Shown: positions 8,570-21,408 of the stretch, piece after piece | Numbering within the stretch: the stretch's first letter is position 1 | Layout of the letters: each line of letters begins with the position of its first letter | Assembly: GCA_945861875.1 (NCBI GenBank) | Contig: CAMAWC010000006.1 | Span: 1 to 64,000 of the forward strand | Direction: 5' to 3' | Source of the DNA: Bordetella parapertussis | Lineage (GTDB): Bacteria; Pseudomonadota; Gammaproteobacteria; Burkholderiales; SG8-39 | DNA: 64,000 bases | The notes under the pieces: model-generated | Told to the model about the DNA's origin: nothing | Seen by the model: the letters and a program-made list of their open reading frames with translations, nothing else | Database searches by the model: none | Position numbers and translations under genes: made by a program

Positions 8570-9159
8570 CGCGCGACACCCCCGGTCGGCTTGCCCACCG
8601 CTTCCTCGACCGGCGCGGACAAGGTAAACGGCCAACGCTTCCAGTCAGACGAAAGATTCCAGTCGCGGCTGGTAAGCGCATCGACCTGAAACGGCTTGGG
8701 CAGCTGCGTCAGGTCAAGCCGCATGCGCAAGGCGCCGGTATAGCTGTCGCCGGTCTTGAACTGGGGGGTGCCGGAAATAAGCCAGCTGCGCACGCGCGAA
8801 AGCGCGCGCATCGCCTCGTCCAGTGAAGTGAAGTTCTGGTGCAGGACTCCGCTGGACAAGCGGTACTGCCTTGTCAACGGCTGGTAGGTAAGGCGCAGCC
8901 TTTGTTGTTGTGAAACGACTTTTTCGTCCAGCCAGTACCAGCGCGCGCGGGTGGCTTCAAATTCAACCAAAAAATACAGCGACAAGCCCTTGTCGATGGC
9001 CTCTTCCTGTCGCGGCCGCAATTCAATGTCGAAATCGGCGTTGACCACATAGCCTTCGTCGCCAAGGTCGACGCTGGCGCGGCGCACCTCGATGCCCTCG
9101 GCGACGGCGACTGCGGCGTGCGTGACAAGCACCAGCAGCAACAGAATGCGTTTGAGCAT
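8566..9159 (-). CDS. DUF4390 domain protein, probable envelope protein
   Basis: This 197-residue protein has a signal peptide (residues 1-21, ending AVAVA before EG) and a strand-rich mature part with the blocks LYFLVEFEATRARWYWLDEK and WKRWPFTLS. They match the DUF4390 family, which in betaproteobacteria sits between rsmB and an ntrY-like kinase. The function is unknown; export to the periplasm or envelope is likely. Its ATG overlaps the rsmB stop (TGATG), and its stop overlaps the kinase start (ATGA), so translation of the three genes is coupled. That arrangement suggests the protein may work with the kinase, for example as a periplasmic input, but this is inference. Confidence 0.85.
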   Translation of the reverse strand: MLKRILLLLVLVTHAAVAVAEGIEVRRASVDLGDEGYVVNADFDIELRPRQEEAIDKGLSLYFLVEFEATRARWYWLDEKVVSQQQRLRLTYQPLTRQYRLSSGVLHQNFTSLDEAMRALSRVRSWLISGTPQFKTGDSYTGALRMRLDLTQLPKPFQVDALTSRDWNLSSDWKRWPFTLSAPVEEAVGKPTGGVAR

Positions 9160-10466
9160 CAGTTGGTCTTTTCCAGCGTGGCGTAAAAAAATCCGTCGTG
9201 CTGCTCGTCCGGCAGCAACTGGCCGTCCGCGGGCAATGCCATTTCCGGTGCAAACGGACTACGCTTCGCATCCGCATGCCGCGCAAGGAAAGCGGTGACC
9301 TGCCCGCTGTTTTCCTCGGGAAACACCGAACAAGTAGCGTAAAGCAGTTTTCCGCCCGGGGCGAGCAGCGGCCACAATGCGTCCAGCATGTCGCGCTGTA
9401 CGGCGGCAAACCCGCCAATGTCCTTGGCGCGGCGCAGCCACTTGATATCCGGGTGGCGGCGCACCACACCCGAGGCGGAGCACGGAGCATCGAGCAGTAT
9501 CCGCTCAAACAGCCTGCCATCCCACCAGGCTTGCGGGACCAGGCAGTCGCCCGTCACCACCTCTGCGGCAAGCCCCAGGCGGGCAAGATTCTGTCCAATC
9601 CTGACTGCGCGCAGGCCGTCGTTCTCGAGCGCGACAAGCGCGCAATCGGCATTTTCAAGAATATGCCCGGTCTTGCCGCCGGGGGCCGCACAGGCATCGA
9701 GCACGCGCATGCCCTGGCGCACATCCAGGAGCAGCGCCGCCAGTTGTGCGCCGGCATCCTGCACCGAGGCCTCGCCCTGCGCGAATCCGGGGATCTGGCC
9801 CACCGGTACGGGACGCTCGAGTAGCAGCGCAGTTGCGGAGAGCACTGTTGCCGGGATGCCGCTGGCGCGCAGCCTGTCGGCAAAATCGGGCAGCGTCGTC
9901 TTGCGCAGGTTGACGCGCAGGCACATTGGCGGATGGTTGTTCGATTGCGCCAGCACCCCCCGCCACTGGTCGGGGTAGGCTCGCCGCAACCGGTCGACCC
10001 ACCATTGTGGATGGCGCCAAAGAACGGCCTCGCTCTCCTCAGCCGTGCGCTGCAGGGATTCGCTATTGCGCAAAAAATTCCGCAGTACCGCATTGGCCAG
10101 CCCGACCGCGGCATCAAGGCCCGCCTGACGCGCCGCCTCTACCGCCTGGTCTACGGTGGTGTGGGCAAACTGGGGAGCAGAGCGCAGCTCGTTCAGGGCA
10201 ACCAGCAACAAGGCGCGCAGCTCCGGACTGGCGAGGGGTTTATGCAGCAGGGCATCAAGCAGCGCTGCGTTTATGCCGTACTCGCGCAAGGTGCGGTAGG
10301 ACAGATCGCGGATCGCCGCCCTCAGCGCCTCACCATTCTCCGGGCGGTCGGCGATACGCAGCAAAGCTTTGCCAAGACTCTCGCCGCCGGCCACGGCCGC
10401 AACCACGCTGGCGGAAGCGCGCATGGATTGGGCAAGGGAGTGGGCGAAAACGGGCGGGGCTGACAT
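9159..10466 (-). CDS. rsmB: 16S rRNA m5C967 methyltransferase RsmB
   Basis: RsmB methylates cytosine 967 of 16S rRNA using S-adenosylmethionine. The N-terminal 140 residues form the NusB-like RNA-binding domain. The C-terminal domain has the SAM motif LDACAAPGGKTGHIL (residues 256-270) and the two catalytic cysteines of the m5C methyltransferases: Cys329 in LLDAPCSASGV and Cys379 in ATCSVFPEENSGQV. The 435-residue length is normal. The gene lies 107 bases downstream of fmt in the usual def-fmt-rsmB order and overlaps the DUF4390 gene by one base. The ATG at 10466 is supported because the NusB-like domain starts shortly afterwards. Confidence 0.95.
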   Translation of the reverse strand: MSAPPVFAHSLAQSMRASASVVAAVAGGESLGKALLRIADRPENGEALRAAIRDLSYRTLREYGINAALLDALLHKPLASPELRALLLVALNELRSAPQFAHTTVDQAVEAARQAGLDAAVGLANAVLRNFLRNSESLQRTAEESEAVLWRHPQWWVDRLRRAYPDQWRGVLAQSNNHPPMCLRVNLRKTTLPDFADRLRASGIPATVLSATALLLERPVPVGQIPGFAQGEASVQDAGAQLAALLLDVRQGMRVLDACAAPGGKTGHILENADCALVALENDGLRAVRIGQNLARLGLAAEVVTGDCLVPQAWWDGRLFERILLDAPCSASGVVRRHPDIKWLRRAKDIGGFAAVQRDMLDALWPLLAPGGKLLYATCSVFPEENSGQVTAFLARHADAKRSPFAPEMALPADGQLLPDEQHDGFFYATLEKTN

Positions 10467-10573
10467 GGCGCGCCCATTCTATCCGCTTGGCCGCCGCTGT
10501 TGCGCCGCGCCGGCACAAGAACCCACCGTAAGCCGGGTCGTGCGGCGGCTAGCCCCCCTTTTTTGCTCCGGTG

Positions 10574-11521
10574 CTAGCCCGGTGAAGGCGCTTCGAAGCG
10601 ATCGCCGCTTTGTAGCACGATACCGCGCACGAATTCGTCTGCCCCCTGGCGCTTGCCACCAGCCCGTTGCAGTTCAAGTAATTGCAACGCGCCTTGCCCG
10701 CAGGCCACGCGCACCACACCATTGCCGAGCGACAGAATCTCGCCGGGAACGCCGGCGCCGTCGCACGACAGGGCGCGCCAGATTTTTACCTCGGCACCCT
10801 TGATGCGCGTCACCGCGCCGGGGGCTGGATTGAAGGCGCGGATTTTACGCGCGACAAGCTGTGCCGGCTCATCCCAATCGAGTCTTGCTTCGTGCTTCTG
10901 AACCTTGGCCGCATAGGTAACGCCCTCCACCGGCTGCGCCAAAGCAATGACGGGATTTTTCCCGGGAATATTGAGGGTGGCGATCACTTCGACGATGAGA
11001 CGCGCGCCCATCGCCGTCAACCGCTCGAGCAGGGTTCCTGCGGTGTCGGCTGTCGCAATCGGCAGAGACTGGCTTTTCAGCACCGCCCCGGTATCAAGGC
11101 CGGCGTCCATTTGCATGATGCAAACGCCGGTTTCGCTGTCCCCGGCGAGGATAGCGCGCTGCACCGGTGCCGCGCCGCGCCAGCGCGGCAGCAGCGAGGC
11201 ATGGATATTGAGCGCGCCGCGCGGCGCGATATCAAGAACGTTTTGCGGCAGGATAAGACCGTATGCGGCGACCACCAGAAGCTCCGGTACGGTCTCCGTA
11301 ATCCGCGCCACAACTGCCGTATCTTTGAGGGTTTCAGGCTGGAATATTGGCAGGCCATGCGCCAAAGCAATCGACTTCACGGGGCTTGGCTTTACCTGCA
11401 ACCCTCGTCCACTAGCGCGATCAGGCTGAGTGAGCACTAACACAATTTCGTGCCCGGCGGCCAGCAGCGCAGCCAGTGCGGCGGCCGCAAACTGCGGTGT
11501 CCCGGCAAATACAATTTTCAT
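10574..11521 (-). CDS. fmt: Methionyl-tRNA formyltransferase
   Basis: Fmt transfers a formyl group from 10-formyltetrahydrofolate to initiator Met-tRNA. The protein starts MKIVFAGTPQFAAAALAAL at 11521; an in-frame extension to 11563 is open but runs into def. The active-site triad is visible: Asn105 and His107 in LNIHASLLPRWRGAAP, and Asp143 in MDAGLDTGAVL. The C-terminal OB-like tRNA-binding domain begins around residue 207 with TYAAKVQKHEARLDW. The length is 315 residues, as expected. It lies 13 bases after def, in the classical deformylase-formyltransferase pair that adds and removes the formyl group of nascent proteins. Confidence 0.97.
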   Translation of the reverse strand: MKIVFAGTPQFAAAALAALLAAGHEIVLVLTQPDRASGRGLQVKPSPVKSIALAHGLPIFQPETLKDTAVVARITETVPELLVVAAYGLILPQNVLDIAPRGALNIHASLLPRWRGAAPVQRAILAGDSETGVCIMQMDAGLDTGAVLKSQSLPIATADTAGTLLERLTAMGARLIVEVIATLNIPGKNPVIALAQPVEGVTYAAKVQKHEARLDWDEPAQLVARKIRAFNPAPGAVTRIKGAEVKIWRALSCDGAGVPGEILSLGNGVVRVACGQGALQLLELQRAGGKRQGADEFVRGIVLQSGDRFEAPSPG

Positions 11522-11534
11522 GAAATCCTGCGAA

Positions 11535-12035
11535 TCAGACTGCGGTTTTTCGCTGCTTTTCAAGCTTGGCGCGGATACGGGCCTGCTTTAGCCGCGACAG
11601 GTATTCGACGAACACCTTGCCCATGAGATGATCCATCTCATGCTGCACGCAAACCGCCAGCAAACCGCTGGCTTCGAGGACAAACGGCTTGCCCTCGCGA
11701 TCGAGCGCACGCACCGCGACGGTTTCGGCGCGTTCCACCGGCTCGTAAAATCCCGGCACGGATAGACAACCTTCTTCACAAAACTGCACGCCGGAACGGG
11801 CGGTAATTACCGGATTTATCAGGGTAAGCAACCGATCACGCGATTCGGAAACGTCGATCACGATAACTTGCTTGTGTGCGTTGACCTGAGTTGCTGCAAG
11901 ACCGATTCCCGGCGCCGCGTAGATAGTCTCCGCCATGTCGCTGACCAGGCGGCGAATGGCCTCGTCCACACGCTCCACGGGTTGGGCGACCGTGTGCAGG
12001 CGGGGGTCGGGATAGCGGAGAATCTCTAGAAGCAT
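11535..12035 (-). CDS. def: Peptide deformylase
   Basis: The enzyme removes the formyl group from the N-terminal methionine of new proteins. All three signature motifs are intact in 166 residues: GIGLAATQ (43-50), EGCLS (88-92, metal ligand Cys90) and HEMDH (132-136, metal ligands His132 and His136, catalytic Glu133). These make it an active iron-dependent deformylase of type 1. It is the first gene of the leftward block def-fmt-rsmB-DUF4390-ntrY-ntrX-trkA-trkH, and its promoter must lie in the AT-rich 170-base gap that it shares with the divergent LysM gene. Nothing is unusual. Confidence 0.97.
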   Translation of the reverse strand: MLLEILRYPDPRLHTVAQPVERVDEAIRRLVSDMAETIYAAPGIGLAATQVNAHKQVIVIDVSESRDRLLTLINPVITARSGVQFCEEGCLSVPGFYEPVERAETVAVRALDREGKPFVLEASGLLAVCVQHEMDHLMGKVFVEYLSRLKQARIRAKLEKQRKTAV

Positions 12036-12205
12036 AAAAACTTGCTAATTGAATGTATTAGGTGCTAAATTTAACCTAGACTGTAAGATCTTGCCAGTCA
12101 TCCGTTATGGTCTCACCGTGGCCGCGTCGCCGATCTTTGTCGATGATGTGCGCGAAATCACGTGAATTGAGCCTGCCGGGTGCGAAAATGGGGGCCGATA
12201 ATTCT

Positions 12206-13267
12206 ATGCACAAGCCAATTATGCCGCGTTCGACCATAGCCGCGCTGATATTCGCGCTGTGCATGCCGGCCTTTGCCCAACAAGCCCCACCGATTCAGGT
12301 CAAGGAAAACGCCCCGGACCGTTACATTGTTGAAAAGGGTGACACGCTCTGGGGTATTTCCGGAAAATTCCTCAAGGAACCCTGGCGCTGGGCGGAAATC
12401 TGGAAATTAAACCAGGATCAGATCAAGAACCCGAATCGCATCTATCCGGGCGATGTAATCGTGCTCGATCGCTCCGGCGCCGAGGCACGACTCAGGCTCG
12501 CCGGCGCGGGCGAAACCGTGCGGCTGCTGCCGCGCGTACGCGGCGAAGTGATCAGCGCCGCCATCCCGTCGATTCCTGCGCTGGCAATCGAGCCCTTCCT
12601 GTCAAAACCCCTGGTGATAGAACAGGACGGCTTAGACCGCGCACCACGGGTTATCTCCACCGGGCTCACCAACGTCTACCTCGGTGCCGGCGACATCGCT
12701 TATGTGCGCGGCATTGGCGACAGCAAGGCCAGCACCTGGCTGTTGTATCGTCCCGGCAAGGCCCTGATTGATCCGGAGAGCAAAAAGACGCTCGGCTACG
12801 AAGCGGTCTATCTCGGAACCGGAACCATTGAACAGCCCGGCGAACCGGCGATCTTGCGCATTACCACGTCTACACAGGAAATCGGTTTGAGCGCCCGCCT
12901 AGTCGCCGCCGGCGCTCCGCCATCGAATGATTATCTTCCGCACCCGCCGAAAACTGCGGTAAGCGGGCGCGTGATGGGCGTATACGGCGGACTGACCTCG
13001 GCCGGGCGTAACTCGATCATCATCCTCAACCGGGGTGCGCGCGATGGCATTGATAACGGCGCCGTCCTCGCCGTTTACCGTCTTGGCGAGACGGTGATTG
13101 AAAAAGCACCGGAACTGGGCGGCGAGCGTGTCGTCGCGACCACCAAGCTGCCTGATGTGCGCTATGGGCTGGTTTTCGTTTTTCGTACTTTCGACCAGGT
13201 GTCGTACGCGCTGGTAATGGAAAGTTCGCGGGCGGTAGATATCAACGACGTCGTGAAATCCCCCTGA
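12206..13267 (+). CDS. LysM domain protein, secreted
   Basis: The protein has 353 residues. A signal peptide covers residues 1-24 (MHKPIMPRSTIAALIFAL..., cleavage near AFA/QQ). A LysM domain follows at residues about 38-88, with YIVEKGDTLWGISGKFL and the closing NPNRIYPGDVIVL. LysM domains bind peptidoglycan, so it should act in the periplasm. The remaining 260 residues hold repeated strand-rich blocks (VYLGAGDIAYVRG, VYGGLTSAGRNSIIILNRG) and no catalytic motif I recognise. The same gene lies between def and dprA in many betaproteobacteria. I start it at 12206 because the signal peptide begins there and a G-rich ribosome site precedes it; the frame is open back to 12107. Confidence 0.88.
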   Translation: MHKPIMPRSTIAALIFALCMPAFAQQAPPIQVKENAPDRYIVEKGDTLWGISGKFLKEPWRWAEIWKLNQDQIKNPNRIYPGDVIVLDRSGAEARLRLAGAGETVRLLPRVRGEVISAAIPSIPALAIEPFLSKPLVIEQDGLDRAPRVISTGLTNVYLGAGDIAYVRGIGDSKASTWLLYRPGKALIDPESKKTLGYEAVYLGTGTIEQPGEPAILRITTSTQEIGLSARLVAAGAPPSNDYLPHPPKTAVSGRVMGVYGGLTSAGRNSIIILNRGARDGIDNGAVLAVYRLGETVIEKAPELGGERVVATTKLPDVRYGLVFVFRTFDQVSYALVMESSRAVDINDVVKSP

Positions 13268-13277
13268 TTACCCGCGC

Positions 13278-14357
13278 ATGAAGCCCGATCCCGGACTGGC
13301 TTCCTGGGTCCGGCTCAGTCTGGTCGACGGACTGGGGCCGGCAACGTTTCGCAAACTGCTTTCCGCTTTCGGCCTGCCCGAGCACATTCTTGGCGCAAGT
13401 CACGCCAGCCTGTGCCGTGCCGTACCCTCGGACATGGCCAGGCGCATCCTCGACCAACACCGCAACACTGAAGTCGCCGCAGCTCTCGAATGGGCGGCGC
13501 ACGAGGGCAACACCATTCTCTCCCTGGCTGATGCAGCCTATCCGCGCCTGCTGCTGGAAATTGCCGATCCGCCGCCGCTGCTTTACCTGCGCGGCCGCCT
13601 TGAATTGCTCGAATCGCAAGCCCTGGCGATCGTCGGCAGCCGCAACGCCACGCCGCAAGGCCTCGCCAATGCGGAGAGTTTCGCGCGCGCGTTCAGCGAC
13701 GCCGGCCTGACCATAGTGAGCGGTCTCGCCCTGGGCATTGACGCCGCAGCACATCGCGGCGGACTGGCAGGCCGCGGTTCAACCGTTGCGGTGCTTGGAA
13801 CCGGTGCCGATGCCTTGTATCCAGCCAGCAACCGCGCCTTGGGCGAGGATATTGCCACCCGCGGATTGCTGGTTTCTGAATTTCCAGTCGCTACTCCGCC
13901 CAATGCCGGCAACTTTCCACGGCGCAACCGCCTTATTGCCGGGCTCACGCGGGGTTGCCTCGTCATTGAGGCCGCGGTCTCCAGCGGCTCGCTCATTACC
14001 GCCCGCCAGGCAGCAGAGCAGGGGCGCGAGGTGTTTGCCATCCCCGGCTCCATCCATTCACCGCTATCGCGCGGCTGCCACCGGCTGATAAAACAGGGGG
14101 CGAAACTGGTCGAAAGCGCCGCCGACGTGCTTGAGGAGCTCGGCGCCTCACTGCCGGCGCGCAATGCCCCAATCCCCAAAATATCGGGGCAGGAAAGCGG
14201 TCTGCTACTACATATGGGGTACGATAGCTGCGGCATCAATACCCTGGTAGAGCGTTCGGGCTTGACGGCGGCGGTAGTATCGGCGATGCTGCTCGAACTG
14301 GAGCTCGAAGGAAAAATAGCCAGCCTCCCCGGAGGCCGTTATCAACGACTATCCTAA
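13278..14357 (+). CDS. dprA: DNA-processing protein DprA
   Basis: DprA (Smf) loads RecA onto incoming single-stranded DNA during natural transformation and protects that DNA. The 359-residue protein has an N-terminal SAM-like helical region, the Rossmann-like core with GSRNAT (120-125), SGLALGIDAAAHRGGL (148-163) and RRNRLIAGL (215-223), and a C-terminal winged-helix domain ending in LEGKIASLPGGRYQRL. All conserved binding motifs are present. It follows the LysM gene after 10 bases and precedes smg after 22, so the three are probably cotranscribed. No competence genes flank it, so natural competence cannot be claimed from this window alone. Confidence 0.96.
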   Translation: MKPDPGLASWVRLSLVDGLGPATFRKLLSAFGLPEHILGASHASLCRAVPSDMARRILDQHRNTEVAAALEWAAHEGNTILSLADAAYPRLLLEIADPPPLLYLRGRLELLESQALAIVGSRNATPQGLANAESFARAFSDAGLTIVSGLALGIDAAAHRGGLAGRGSTVAVLGTGADALYPASNRALGEDIATRGLLVSEFPVATPPNAGNFPRRNRLIAGLTRGCLVIEAAVSSGSLITARQAAEQGREVFAIPGSIHSPLSRGCHRLIKQGAKLVESAADVLEELGASLPARNAPIPKISGQESGLLLHMGYDSCGINTLVERSGLTAAVVSAMLLELELEGKIASLPGGRYQRLS

Positions 14358-14379
14358 GACTTGAGGTCCTACGCACGCC

Positions 14380-14838
14380 ATGTATGAAGTCCTCGTTTAT
14401 CTGTTTGAAAATTTTTATCAGGCCGATCTCTCGCCCGATCACGGTTCTCTACAGCGCAAACTGGCGGCGGCGGGATTCGAAAACGAGGATGTGCACGACG
14501 CCCTCGACTGGCTGAAAAGCCTTACCGACGTTCCACAGACGGCGCTCCCCGAAGCAATCGACCTTTCGGACGCCTTTCGCGGCTATTCCCCAAAGGAGCT
14601 GGACAAGCTGTCCGCCGATAGCCGCGGCTTCATCGTATTCCTTGAAAGCGCCGGCGTGCTCACGCCCATCTTGCGCGAAATCATCATTGAGCGCGCCATG
14701 GCGGTCGCCGATGATTCAGTCGGTCTCGACAAGCTCCGGGTAATCGTGTTGATGGTGCTGTGGACGCAGCACGGCAACGTCGACACGCTTGTTCTGGATG
14801 AACTTCTGCCCGACGGATCCCAGCGGCAAGTACACTAA
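14380..14838 (+). CDS. smg: Smg family protein (DUF494)
   Basis: This 152-residue acidic protein matches the Smg/DUF494 family, usually found next to dprA and topoisomerase genes in beta- and gammaproteobacteria. Family features visible are the start MYEVLVYLFENFY, the central FSDAFRGYSPKELDKL-type block, and the LDKLRVIVLMVLWTQ helix near the C terminus. The function is unknown. There is no signal peptide or transmembrane segment, so it is cytoplasmic. Its position 22 bases after dprA suggests one operon with it. The 163 bases to topB are enough for a separate promoter there. Confidence 0.92.
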   Translation: MYEVLVYLFENFYQADLSPDHGSLQRKLAAAGFENEDVHDALDWLKSLTDVPQTALPEAIDLSDAFRGYSPKELDKLSADSRGFIVFLESAGVLTPILREIIIERAMAVADDSVGLDKLRVIVLMVLWTQHGNVDTLVLDELLPDGSQRQVH

Positions 14839-15001
14839 ACCGGTACTTAGCCTCGCCGGTAAATAACCAGCGTTTGAGCATTTCGCTTGCCTTTTGGTGC
14901 GGGCCGCTCTTATCATGCTGCGCTTTTACCGTGCCGCCGGTTCTCTGGCGGGCGTATCCCCCCTGGCATGACCATCATAACCCTTTGCGGCCCATGCATT
15001 C

Positions 15002-17560
15002 ATGAGTAAGAAACTCATCATCGCCGAGAAACCATCGGTAGCCGGAGACATCGCCAAGGCGCTGGGCGGATTTACCCGCCACGGCGACTACTACGAAAGC
15101 GACGATATGGTCCTTTCCTCGGCGGTGGGGCATCTGCTTGAACTGGTGGCACCGGAAACACATGAGGTCAAGCGTGGCAAATGGTCTTTTGCCAACCTGC
15201 CGGTAATCCCGCCGCATTTCGACCTGAAACCGATCGAACGCTCGGAAGACCGCCTCAAGGTGCTGGTAAAACTGCTCAAGCGCAAGGACGTAAGTGGCAT
15301 CGTCAATGCCTGCGACGCGGGCCGCGAAGGCGAGCTGATTTTCCGTTACATCATTCAGCACGCCGGGGTAAAAAAGCCGATTGAGCGCCTGTGGCTGCAG
15401 TCCATGACCCAGGCGTCGATTTGCGCTGGTTTTGACGCCTTGCGCAAGGACAAGGACATGCTCCCGCTTGCCGACGCCGCAGTGTGCCGCTCCGAATCGG
15501 ACTGGCTTATAGGCATCAACGGCACACGGGCGATGACCGCCTTCAATTCCAAGGAGGGCGGTTTTTACAAGACCACGGTGGGTCGCGTACAAACGCCGAC
15601 GCTTGCGGTGCTGGTGGAGCGTGAGCAGCGCATCCGCAGTTTCGTGCCGCGCGACTACTGGGAAGTGCACGGCACCTTCAACGGCAAGGGCGGTGAGTAC
15701 AAAGGCCGCTGGCTCGACGAATCCTTTTCCAAGGAGGCCAAGGCCGAGAACGCCGAACTGCGGCCCGAACGCATCTGGGAGGCTTCGCGGGCCGAGGAAT
15801 TGCGCGCCAATTGCGAGGGCCAGCCGGGCATTGTCGAGGAAGACAGCAAACCCACAACCCAGGCGGCTCCGGCGTTGTTCGACCTGACCAGCCTGCAACG
15901 CGAAGCCAACGGCCGCTTCGGCTTTTCGGCCAAGACCACCTTGTCGCTCGCCCAAGCGCTTTACGAGAAACACAAGGTGCTGACCTACCCGCGAACCGAT
16001 TCCAAGGCGCTGCCCGAGGACTACATCCCGACGGTCATGGGCACGATGAAGATGCTCAGCAGCGGTGCTTACGCGCCCTTCGCCAAGGAAGTGATCAAGA
16101 GCAAGTGGGTAAAACCGAACAAGCGGATTTTTAACAACGCCAAGATTTCCGACCACCACGCAATCATCCCGACGCTGCAGGCGCCCAAGGCGTTGTCGGA
16201 AATTGAAACCAAGCTCTACGACCTGGTGGTCAAGCGTTTTCTCGCGGTGTTTTTCCCGTCGGCCGAGTTTCTGGTCACCACGCGCATTACCCGGGTCAAG
16301 GGCGAGCCCTTCCGCAGCGAAGGTCGGGTGATGGTCGCGGCCGGTTGGCTGGCCATTTACGGCAAGGAGGCCGATACGGGCGAGGCTCCCATGCTTGCCG
16401 CCGTGCCCGAGGGCAAGGTATCAACGAGCGCCGTCGAGGTGCTGGCGACACAGACCAAACCGCCGGCACGCTTCAGTGAAGCCACCCTGCTGTCGGCGAT
16501 GGAGGGCGCGGGAAAGTTGATCGACGACGAGGAGTTGCGCGAAGCCATGAGCGAAAAAGGCCTTGGTACGCCGGCGACGCGCGCTTCAATTATTGAGGGC
16601 CTTATTTACGAGGATTACGTCCACCGCAACGGCCGTGAGTTGGTGCCATCGCCCAAGGCGTTCTCGCTGTTGTTTGCGCTCGGACACCTGGGTATTACCG
16701 AGCTGGCCTCACCCGAACTGACCGGCGATTGGGAATTCAAGCTGCGGCAGATCGAGCAGGGCAAGCTGGACCGCTCCGAGTTCATGGAACATATCGTCGA
16801 CACGGCGCGCGACATGGTCGCGCGCATCAAGGGCGGCAATATTCCCGACGATGCGTTTCTGACGCTCACGGCGCCCTGCCCGAAGTGCGGCGGCAAGGTG
16901 GTGGAAAATTACCGCAAATTCCAATGCCAGAAATGCGACTTCACCATCTGGAAGGTGATGTCCAGCCGCGAGTTCGCGCCCGAAGAAATCGAAACCCTTA
17001 TAACCGAAAAAGCGGTCGGCCCGCTACAGGGCTTCCGCAGCCGCCTCGGTCGTCCCTTTGCCGCCGCAATGAAACTGTCGCCGGAATTCAAGGCGGAGTT
17101 CGATTTCGGCTCGGATGGCGCCGACGGCGAGGAGGTGGATTTTTCCGGAATGGAGCCCCTCGGCGCGTGCCCGAAGTGCAGCAACCGCGTGTTCGAACTT
17201 CCGATGGCTTACGCCTGCGAGAAAAGCACGGGACCGGCGAAGAATTGTGATTTCCGCTCAGGCAAGATCATCCTGCAACAAACGGTAAGCCGCGAACAAA
17301 TGCAAAAACTACTGGAGACGGGCGGCACGGATTTGTTGACGGATTTTATCTCCAACAAGAACCGCCGCAAGTTTTCCGCCTTCCTGGTGCGTGACCCCTC
17401 GGGAAAGGTGGTATTCAAGTTCCAGGACAAGAAACCCAAAGTGATCGAGACACCGGCAAAAGCAGTAGGCGCCAAGGCGCCACCAGCCAAAAAAACGCCG
17501 GCTGCGGCAAAGAAAAAACCGTCCCGCCCGAGCGCCACAGCGAAACGCAAGGCCGCGTGA
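15002..17560 (+). CDS. topB: DNA topoisomerase III (type IA)
   Basis: The enzyme decatenates and relaxes DNA by passing a strand through a transient single-strand break. The 852-residue protein opens with the Toprim domain (KLIIAEKPSVAGDIAKALGG) including the acidic NACDAGREGELIFRY motif. The catalytic tyrosine is Tyr329 in LTYPRTDSKALPEDY. A C-terminal region from about residue 625 has zinc-ribbon cysteine pairs (CPKCGG, CQKCDF, CPKCSN). The last 45 residues are a lysine/alanine/proline tail that may add nonspecific DNA binding. It is longer than the roughly 650-residue E. coli TopB, mainly because of the zinc ribbons and the tail, as is common in betaproteobacteria. It converges on gyrB. 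Confidence 0.95.
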   Translation: MSKKLIIAEKPSVAGDIAKALGGFTRHGDYYESDDMVLSSAVGHLLELVAPETHEVKRGKWSFANLPVIPPHFDLKPIERSEDRLKVLVKLLKRKDVSGIVNACDAGREGELIFRYIIQHAGVKKPIERLWLQSMTQASICAGFDALRKDKDMLPLADAAVCRSESDWLIGINGTRAMTAFNSKEGGFYKTTVGRVQTPTLAVLVEREQRIRSFVPRDYWEVHGTFNGKGGEYKGRWLDESFSKEAKAENAELRPERIWEASRAEELRANCEGQPGIVEEDSKPTTQAAPALFDLTSLQREANGRFGFSAKTTLSLAQALYEKHKVLTYPRTDSKALPEDYIPTVMGTMKMLSSGAYAPFAKEVIKSKWVKPNKRIFNNAKISDHHAIIPTLQAPKALSEIETKLYDLVVKRFLAVFFPSAEFLVTTRITRVKGEPFRSEGRVMVAAGWLAIYGKEADTGEAPMLAAVPEGKVSTSAVEVLATQTKPPARFSEATLLSAMEGAGKLIDDEELREAMSEKGLGTPATRASIIEGLIYEDYVHRNGRELVPSPKAFSLLFALGHLGITELASPELTGDWEFKLRQIEQGKLDRSEFMEHIVDTARDMVARIKGGNIPDDAFLTLTAPCPKCGGKVVENYRKFQCQKCDFTIWKVMSSREFAPEEIETLITEKAVGPLQGFRSRLGRPFAAAMKLSPEFKAEFDFGSDGADGEEVDFSGMEPLGACPKCSNRVFELPMAYACEKSTGPAKNCDFRSGKIILQQTVSREQMQKLLETGGTDLLTDFISNKNRRKFSAFLVRDPSGKVVFKFQDKKPKVIETPAKAVGAKAPPAKKTPAAAKKKPSRPSATAKRKAA

Positions 17561-17584
17561 TCCGGTCGGAACAGGAATCCCCGG

Positions 17585-17645
17585 CCAGATGCAAATCGCC
17601 CGGAAAGCCGCTACTGGTGCGGCTTTCCGGGCGATTTGCATCTGG
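17585..17645. terminator. Perfect 27-bp hairpin between convergent topB and gyrB (REP-like copy B)
   Basis: Two 27-base arms (17585-17611 and 17619-17645) are perfectly complementary around a seven-base loop (tactggt). The hairpin lies between the converging topB and gyrB stops, so it is probably a bidirectional terminator, although no long T-run follows either arm. Its inner part, GGAAAGCC...GGCTTTCC followed by GATTTGC, is shared with the elements at 481-554 and 45988-46030. Confidence 0.7.
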
Positions 17646-17679
17646 CGATAAGTTAATTCAGCGGTAGCGATGCCCCGCT

Positions 17680-21217
<3,538 letters not shown>

Positions 21218-21408
21218 GTCTTTATTTACCCCTGGTAATGATGATAAAGGGCGCTCTTTTTCGGGATAACCCCGAATTATTCTTTTAACTTAGTGGTTTG
21301 CGTTGCATAAACCATGTGCGTGTTCGGTTTGAGTACTCTGTATGAATGGGGAGAAAAAGTGTTTTTTTTGGTGCCCGGTTGGTTTATCCACAATCCACTC
21401 ACACCTGT
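21218..21408. other. dnaA-dnaN spacer with a perfect DnaA box; possible origin element
   Basis: This 191-base gap is clearly more AT-rich than its surroundings (runs such as gaattattcttttaac and gtgttttttttgg). It contains one perfect DnaA box, TTATCCACA, at 21384-21392, just downstream of dnaA. I see no second perfect box here, so a full origin cannot be proved. The spacer should also carry the dnaN promoter. Confidence 0.4.

Noticed and set aside
12107-12205. N-terminal extension of the LysM protein
   Set aside because: The extension precedes a good signal peptide and would bury it, so the downstream ATG is preferred.
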